DNA from: Flabesymbios commensalis | Lineage: Eukaryota; Annelida; Polychaeta; Terebellida; Flabelligeridae | Length of the DNA: 64,000 nucleotides | Assembly (NCBI GenBank): GCA_964017125.1 | Contig: OZ024904.1 | Coordinates: forward strand, 4,459,258-4,523,257 | Direction: 5' to 3' | Shown here: positions 56,001-64,000 of the stretch, one piece after another | How the letters are laid out: each line of letters opens with the position of its first letter | Numbering within the stretch: position 1 is the stretch's first letter | Notes under the pieces: generated by a model | The model's input: the letters and a program-made list of their open reading frames with translations, nothing else | What the model was told of the DNA's origin: nothing | The model's database searches: none | Translations under genes and position numbers: made by a program

Positions 56001-57505
56001 CTAGACCAACACTGATAGAGAAGGTGAACACGATCTGTGTGCCGGCGTCCATCCAAACCTAAAACACAACAACCGATCAAGGTCGACAATATGTCTACTA
56101 GACCAACACTGATAGAGAAAGTGAACACGATCTGTGTGCCGGCGTCCATCCAAACCTAAAACAGAACAACGATCAAGGTCGACAATATGTCTACTAGACC
56201 AACACTGATAGAGAAGGTGAACACGATCTGTGTGCCGGCGTCCATCCAAACCTAAAACAGAACAACCGATCAAGGTCGACAATATGTCTACTAGACCAAC
56301 ACTGATAGAGAAGGTGAACACGATCTGTGTGCCGGCGTCCATCCAAACCTAAAACAAAACAACCGATCAAGGTCGACAATATGTCTACTAGACCAACACT
56401 GATAGAGAAAGTGAACACGATCTGTGTGCCGGCGTCCATCCAAACCTAAAACACAACAAACGATCAAGGTCGACAATATGTCTACTAGACCAACACTGAT
56501 AGAGAAAGTGAACACGATCTGTGTGCCGGCGTCCATCCAAACTTAAAACACAACAAACGATCAAGGTCGACAATATGTCTACTAGACCAACACTGATAGA
56601 GAAAGTGAACACGATCTGTGTGCCGGCGTCCATCCAAACCTAAAACACAACAACCGATCAAGGTCGACAATATGTCTACTAGACCAACACTGATAGAGAA
56701 GGTGAACACGATCTGTGTGCCGGCGTCCATCCAAACCTAAAACAGAACAACCGATCAAGGTCGACAATATGTCAACTAGACCAACACTGATAGAGAAGGT
56801 GAACACGATCTGTGTGCCGGCGTCCATCCAAACCTAAAACACAACAACCGATCAAGGTCGACAATATGTCTACTAGACCAACACTGATAGAGAAAGTGAA
56901 CACGATCTGTGTGCCGGCGTCCATCCAAACCTAAAACAGAACAACGATCAAGGTCGACAATATGTCTACTAGACCAACACTGATAGAGAAGGTGAACACG
57001 ATCTGTGTGCCGGCGTCCATCCAAACCTAAAACAGAACAACCGATCAAGGTCGACAATATGTCTACTAGACCAACACTGATAGAGAAGGTGAACACGATC
57101 TGTGTGCCGGCGTCCATCCAAACCTAAAACAAAACAACCGATCAAGGTCGACAATATGTCTACTAGACCAACACTGATAGAGAAAGTGAACACGATCTGT
57201 GTGCCGGCGTCCATCCGAACCTAAAACACAACAAACGATCAAGGTCGACAATATGTCTACTAGACCAACACTGATAGAGAAAGTGAACACGATCTGTGTG
57301 CCGGCGTCCATCCAAACTTAAAACACAACAAACGATCAAGGTCGACAATATGTCTACTAGACCAACACTGATAGAGAAAGTGAACACGATCTGTGTGCCG
57401 GCGTCCATCCAAACCTAAAACACAACAACCGATCAAGGTCGACAATATGTCTACTAGACCAACACTGATAGAGAAGGTGAACACGATCTGTGTGCCGGCG
57501 TCCAT
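56001..57505. repeat. 775-bp higher-order duplication within the array
   Basis: Eight units at about 56001..56730 recur at 56776..57505 with the same order of variants (ACACAACAA tracts, the CAAACTTAAAAC variant). At least two single-base differences (CATCCGAACC near 57213, AGACTAAC near 57553) separate the blocks or their edges. Confidence 0.75.
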
Positions 57506-60500
57506 CCAAACCTAAAACAGAACAACCGATCAAGGTCGACAATATGTCTACTAGACTAACACTGATAGAGAAGGTGAACACGATCTGTGTGCCGGCGTCC
57601 ATCCAAACCTAAAACAGAACAACCGATCAAGGTCGACAATATGTCTACTAAACTAACACTGATAGAGAAGGTGAACACGATCTGTGTGCCGGCGTCCATC
57701 CAAACCTAAAACAGAACAACCGATCAAGGTCGACAATATGTCTACTAGACCAACACTGATAGAGAAGGTGAACACGATCTGTGTGCCGGCGTCCATCCAA
57801 ACCTTAAACAGAACAACGATCAAGGTCGACAAGATGTCTACTAGACCAACACTGATAGAGAAGGTGAACACGATCTGTGTGCCGGCGTCCATCCAAACCT
57901 GAAACAGAACAAAGACCAAGGTCGACAATATGTCTACTAGACCAACACTGATAGAGAAGGTGAACACGATCTGTGTGCCGGCGTCCATCCAAACCTAAAA
58001 CAGAACAACCGATCAAGGTCGACAATATGTCTACTAGACCAACACTTATAGAGAAGGTGTAAACAATCTGTGTGCCGGCGTCCATCCAAACCTAAAACAG
58101 AACAACCGATCAAGGTCGACAATATGTCTACTAGACCAACACTGATAGAGAAAGTGAAAACGATCTGTGTGCCGGCGTCCATCCAAACCTAAAACAGAAC
58201 AACGATCAAGGTCGACAATATGTCTACTAGACCAACACTGATAGAGAAGGTGAACACGATCTGTGTGCCGGCGTCCATCCAAACCTGAAACAGAACAACG
58301 ATCAAGGTAGACAATATGTCTACTAGACCAACACTGATAGAGAAGGTGAAAACGATCTGTGTGCCGGCGTCCATCCAAACCTAAAACAAAACAACCGATC
58401 AAGGTCGACAATATGTCTACTAGACCAACACTGATAGAGAAGGTGAACACGACATGTGTGCCGGCGTCCATCCCAACCTAAAACAGAACAACGATCAAGG
58501 TAGACAATATGTCTACTAGACCAACACTGATAGAGAAGGTGAACACGATCTGTGTGCCGGCGTCCATCCAAACCTAAAACAAAACAACCGATCAAGGTAG
58601 ACAAAATATCTACTAGACCAACACTGATAGAGAAGGTGAACACGATCTGTGTGCCGGCGTCCATCCAAACCTAAAACAAAACAACCGATCAAGGTCGACA
58701 ATATGTCTACTAGATCAACACTGATAGAGAAGGTGAAAACGATCTGTGTGCCGGCGTCCATCCAAACCTAAAACAAAACAACGATCAAGGTCAACAATAT
58801 GTCTACTAGACCAACACTGATAGAGAAGGTGAACACGATCTGTGTGCCGGCGTCCATCCAAACCTAAAACAAAACAACCGATCAAGGTCGACAATATGTC
58901 TACTAGGCCAACACTGATAGAGAAGGTGAAAACGATCTGTGTGCCGGCGTCCATCCAAACCTAAAACAGAACAACCGATCAAGGTCGACAATATGTCTAC
59001 TAGACCAACACTGATAGAGAAGGTGAACACGATCTGTGTGCCGGCGTCCATCCAAACCTAAAACAGAACAACCGATCAAGGTCGACAATATGTCTACTAG
59101 ACCAACACTGATAGAGAAAGTGAACACGATCTGTGTGCCGGCGTCCATCCAAACCTAAAACAGAACAACCGATCAAGGTCGACAATATGTCTACTAGACC
59201 AACACTGATAGAGAAAGTGAACACGATCTGTGTGCCGGCGTCCATCCAAACCTAAAACAGAACAACCGATCAAGGTCGACAATATGTCTACTAGACCAAC
59301 ACTGATAGAGAAGGTGAACACGATCTGTGTGCCGGCGTCCATCCAAACCTAAAACAGAACAACCGATCAAGGTCGACAATATGTCTACTAGACCAACACT
59401 GATAGAGAAAGTGAACACGATCTGTGTGCCGGCGTCCATCCAAACCTAAAACAGAACAACCGATCAAGGTCGACAATATGTCTACTAGACCAACACTGAT
59501 AGAGAAAGTGAACACGATCTGTGTGCCGGCGTCCATCCAAACCTAAAACAGAACAACCGATCAAGGTCGACAATATGTCTACTAGACCAACACTGATAGA
59601 GAAAGTGAACACGATCTGTGTGCCGGCGTCCATCCAAACCTGAAACAAAACAACCGATCAAGGTAGACAATATGTCTACTAGGCCAACACTGATAGAGAA
59701 GGTGAAAACGATCTGTGTGCCGGCGTCCATCCAAACCTAAAACAGAAGAACGATCAAGGTCGACAATATGTCCACTAGACCAACACTGATAGAGAAGGTG
59801 AAAACGATCTGTGTGCCGGCGTCCATCCAAACCTAAAACAGAACAACCGATCAAGGTCGACAATATGTCTACTAGACCAACACTGATAGAGAAGGTGAAC
59901 ACGATCTGTGTGCCGGCGTCCATCCAAACCTAAAACAGAACAACCGATCAAGGTCGACAATATGTCTACTAGACCAACACTGATAGAGAAGGTGAACATG
60001 ATCTGTGTGCCGGCGTCCATCCAAACCTAAAACAGAACAACGATCAAGGTCGACAATATGTCTACTAGACCAACACTGATAGAGAAGGTGAACACGATCT
60101 GTGTGCCGGCGTCCATCCAAACCTAAAACAGAACAACGATCAAGGTCGACAATATGTCTACTAGACCAACACTGATAGAGAAGGTGAAAACGATCTGTGT
60201 GCCGGCGTCCATCCAAACCTAAAACAAAACAACGATCAAGGTCGACAATATGTCTACTAGACCAACACTGATAGAGAAGGTGAAAACGATCTGTGGGCCG
60301 GCGTCCATCCAAACCTAAAACAAAACAACCGATCAAGGTCGACAATATGTCTACTAGACCAACACTGATAGAGAAGGTGAACACGATCTCTGTGCCGGCG
60401 TCCATCCAAACCTAAAACAGAACAACCGATCAAGGTCGACAATATGTCAACTAGACCAACACTGATAGAGAAGGTGAACACGATCTGTGTGCCGGCGTCC

Positions 60501-63500
60501 ATCCAAACCTAAAACAGAACAACGATCAAGGTCGACAATATGTCTACTAGACCAGCAATGATAGAGAAGGTGAAAACGATCTGTGTGCCGGCGTCCATCC
60601 AAACCTGAAACAAAACAACCGATCAAGGTCGACAATATGTCTACTAGACCAACACTGATAGAGAAGGTGAACACGATCTGTGTGCCGGCGTCCATCCAAA
60701 CCTAAAACAGAACAACCGATCAAGGTCGACAATATGTCTACTAGACCAACACTGATAGAGAAGGTGAAAACGATCTGTGTGCCGGCGTCCATCCAAACCT
60801 GAAACAAAACAACCGATCAAGGTCGACAATATGTCTACTAGACCAACACTGATAGAGAAGGTGAACACGATCTGTGTGCCGGCGTCCATCCAAACCTAAA
60901 ACAGAACAACCGATCAAGGTCGACAATATGTCTACTAGACCAACACTGATAGAGAAGGTGAAAACGATCTGTGTGCCGGCGTCCATCCAAACCTAAAACA
61001 AAACAAACGATCAAGGTCGACAATATGTCTACTAGACCAACACTGATAGAGAAGGTGAAAACGATCTGTGTGCCGGCGTCCATCCAAACCTGAAACAAAA
61101 CAACCGATCAAGGTCGACAATATGTCTACTAGACCAACACTGATAGAGAAGGTGAACACGATCTGTGTGCCGGCGTCCATCCAAACCTAAAACAGAACAA
61201 CGATCAAGGTTGACAATATGTCTACTAGACCAACACTGATAGAGAAGGTGAAAACGATCTGTGTGCCGGCGTCCATCCAAACCTAAAACAGAACAACCGA
61301 TCAAGGTCGACAATATGTCTACTAGACCAACACTGATAGAGAAGGTGAACACGATCTGTGTGCCGGCGTCCATCCAAACCTAAAACAGAACAACGATCAA
61401 GGTCGACAATATGTCTACTAGACCAACACTGATAGAGAAGGTGAAAACGATCTGTGTGCCGGCATCCATCCAAACCTAAAACAAAACAAACGATCAAGGT
61501 CGACAATATGTCTACTAGACCAACACTGATAGAGAAGGTGAAAACGATCTGTGTGCCGGCGTCCATCCAAACCTAAAACAGAACAACCGATCAAGGTCGA
61601 CAATATGTCTACTAGACCAACACTGATAGAGAAGGTGAACACGATCTGTGTGCCGGCGTCCATTCAAACCTAAAACAGAACAACCGATCAAGGTCGACAA
61701 TATGTCTACTAGACCAACACTGATAGAGAAGGTGAAAACGATCTGTGTGCCGGCGTCCATCGAAACCTAAAACAAAACAACGATCAAGGTCGACAATATG
61801 TCTACTAGACCAACACTGATAGAGAAGGTGAAAACGATCTGTGTGCCGGCGTCCAGCCAAACCTAAAACAAAACAACCGATCAAGGTCGACAATATGTCT
61901 ACTAGACCAACACTGATAGAGAAAGTGAAAACGATCTGTGTGCCGGCGTCCATCCAAACCTAAAACAGAACAACCGATCAAGGTCGACAATATGTCTACT
62001 AGACCAACACTGATAGAGAAAGTGAAAACGATCTGTGTGCCGGCGTCCATCCAAACCTAAAACAAAACAACGATCAAGGTCGACAATATGTCTACTAGAC
62101 CAACACTGATAGAGAAGGTGAACACGATCTGTGTGCCGGCGTCCATCCAAACCTAAAACAAAACAACCGATCAAGGTCGACAATATGTCTACTAGACCAA
62201 CACTGATAGAGAAGGTGAACACGATCTGTGTGCCGGCGTCCATCCAAACCTAAAACAGAACAACCGATCAAGGTCGACAATATGTCTACTAGACCAACAC
62301 TGATAGAGAAGGTGAACACGATCTGTGTGCCGGCGTCCATCCAAACCTAAAACAAAACAACGATCAAGGTCGACAATATGTCTACTAGACCAACACTGAT
62401 AGAGAAGGTGAACACGATCTGTGTGCCGGCGTCCATCCAAACCTAAAACAGAACAACTGATCAAGGTCGACAATATGTCTACTAGACCAACACTGATAGA
62501 GAAGGTGAACACGATCTGTGTGCCGGCGTCCATCCAAACCTAAAACAGAACAACGATCAAGGTCGACAATATGTCTACTAGACCAACACTGATAGAGAAG
62601 GTGAACACGATCTGTGTGCCGGCGTCCATCCAAACCTAAAACAAAACAACCGATCAAGGTCGACAATATGTCTACTAGACCAACACTGATAGAGAAGGTG
62701 AAAACGATCTGTGTGCCGGCGTCCATCCAAACCTAAAACAAAACAACCGATCAAGGTCGACAATATGTCTACTAGACCAACACTGATAGAAAAGGTGAAC
62801 ACGATCTGTGTGCCGGCGTCCATCCAAACCTAAAACAGAACAACGATCAACGTCGACAATATGTCTACTAGACCAACACTGATAGAGAAGGTGAAAACGA
62901 TCTGTGTGCCGGCGTCCATCCAAACCTAAAACAGAACAACCGATCAAGGTCGACAATATGTCTACTAGACCAACACTGATAGAGAAGGTGAACACGATCT
63001 GTGTGCCGGCGTCCATCCAAACCTAAAACAGAACAACCGATCAAGGTCGACAATATGTCTACTAGACCAACACTGATAGAGAAGGTGAAAACGATCTGTG
63101 TGCCGGCGTCCATCCAAACCTAAAACAAAACAACCGATCAAGGTCGACAATATGTCTACTAGACCAACACTGATAGAAAAGGTGAACACGATCTGTGTGC
63201 CGGCGTCCATCCAAACCTAAAACAAAACAACCGATCAAGGTCGACAATATGTCTACTAGACCAACACTGATAGAGAAAGTGAACACGATCTGTGTGCCGG
63301 CGTCCATCCAAACCTAAAACAAAACAACCGATCAAGGTCGACAATATGTCTACTAGACCAACACTGATAGAGAAGGTGAAAACGATCTGTGTGCCGGCGT
63401 CCATCCAAACCTAAAACAAAACAACCGATCAAGGTCGACAATATGTCAACTAGACCAACACTGATAGAGAAGGTGAACACGATCTGTGTGCCGGCGTCCA

Positions 63501-64000
63501 TCCAAACCTAAAACAGAACAACCGATCAAGGTCGACAATATGTCTACTAGACCAAGACTGATAGAGAAGGTGAACACGATCTGTGTGCCGGCGTCCATCC
63601 AAACCTAAAACAAAACAAACCAATCAAGGTAGACAATATGTCTACTAGACCAACACTGATAGAGAAGGTGAAAACGATCTGTGTGCCGGCGTCCATCCAA
63701 ACCTAAAACAAAACAACCGATCAAGGTCGACAATATGTCTACTAGACCAACACTGATAGAGAAAGTGAACACGATCTGTGTGCCGGCGTCCATCCAAACC
63801 TAAAACAGAACAACCGATCAAGGTCGACAATATGTCTACTAGGCCAACACTGATAGAGAAGGTGAAAACGATCTGTGTGCCGGCGTCCATCCAAACCTAA
63901 AACAAAACAACCAATCAAGGTCGACAATATGTCTACTAGACCAACACTGATAGAGAAGGTGAACACGATCTGTGTGCCGGCGTCCATCCAAACCTAAAAC

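Larger units (their letters stand above)
49331..64000 (-). repeat. 97-bp tandem array of splice acceptor plus TM6 exon start
   Basis: About 150 head-to-tail units run from the true TM6 exon to the window end. On the minus strand each unit is 43 bp of intron end (CTAGTAGACATATTGTCGAC, then TTGATCGG, then TTGTTTTGTTTTAG) joined to 54 bp of exon, exactly 18 codons from V-W-M-D to S-V-G. A TTGAT branch-like word, a T-rich tract and the AG sit in normal order in most units. Many units are 96 bp through loss of one C in ACAACCGATC. Common variants are GGTG/AGTG and AAAACG/AACACG/ACAACG in the exon part and AGAAC/AAAAC in the tract. It continues past the edge, so full length is unknown. Confidence 0.97.

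Noticed and set aside
49424-63987. Dozens of minus-strand open frames of 80 to 209 codons starting MDAGTQIV
   Set aside because: They are the 97-bp repeat read through unit after unit. The frame shifts at each 97-bp unit, each lacks the rest of the transporter, and they contain the intron end as well. Only the copy at 49281..49384 is the true exon.
49331-64000. CRISPR-like array
   Set aside because: Units are contiguous and homogeneous over their full length, with no unique spacers, and half of each unit is a known eukaryotic exon.

Overview
This window is eukaryotic nuclear DNA, most likely from a marine invertebrate. It is AT-rich and intron-bearing, with very dense short non-autonomous transposons, tRNA-derived SINEs and large tandem arrays. 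No bacterial operon, ribosome-binding site, rRNA gene or CRISPR array was seen. I cannot name the species from the sequence. No virus-like element was recognised.

The only clear host gene is the 3' half of a sodium- and chloride-dependent SLC6 transporter on the minus strand (36310..49384, taurine/creatine/GABA-transporter-like). Eight exons from TM6 to the stop codon join in phase with GT-AG introns and give 319 codons plus a stop. The 5' half (TM1 to TM5) must lie beyond position 64000. A second, lone candidate exon (16375..16536, minus) encodes a degenerate EF-hand-like start that resembles Rab11-FIP3/4 proteins.

The most unusual structure is 49331..64000. It is a 97-bp tandem array of about 150 units that runs off the window end. 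Each unit is the last 43 bp of the intron (branch-like site, T-rich tract and AG acceptor) fused to the first 54 bp (18 codons) of the TM6 exon. The same gene has a second array of the same design: a 131-bp unit of about 39 bp intron end plus the first 92 bp of the TM11/12 exon, five copies at 38437..39060. A third array, of 32-bp units, overlaps the last codons and stop codon (36012..36335). So three exon edges of one transporter gene have each become tandem arrays. The large array also has higher-order duplications at spacings of 3095, 2514, 581 and 775 bp.

Most of 1..36000 is a mosaic of short elements bounded by TTAA, the piggyBac-type target site. I labelled four families A to D, beginning TTAACCCTT and each carrying a long subterminal or internal hairpin. 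Families E and FB begin TTAAAGGGAC. Neighbouring copies often share one TTAA. Other elements are a likely Mutator-like foldback element with tandem-repeat ends and a 9-bp target duplication (46089..48787), a group with GTGGCGGATCC ends, perfect palindromes, two SINE families and a 670-bp CTGA/CCGA microsatellite. No transposase gene was seen, so all these elements appear to be mobilised in trans or dead. Family letters are mine.
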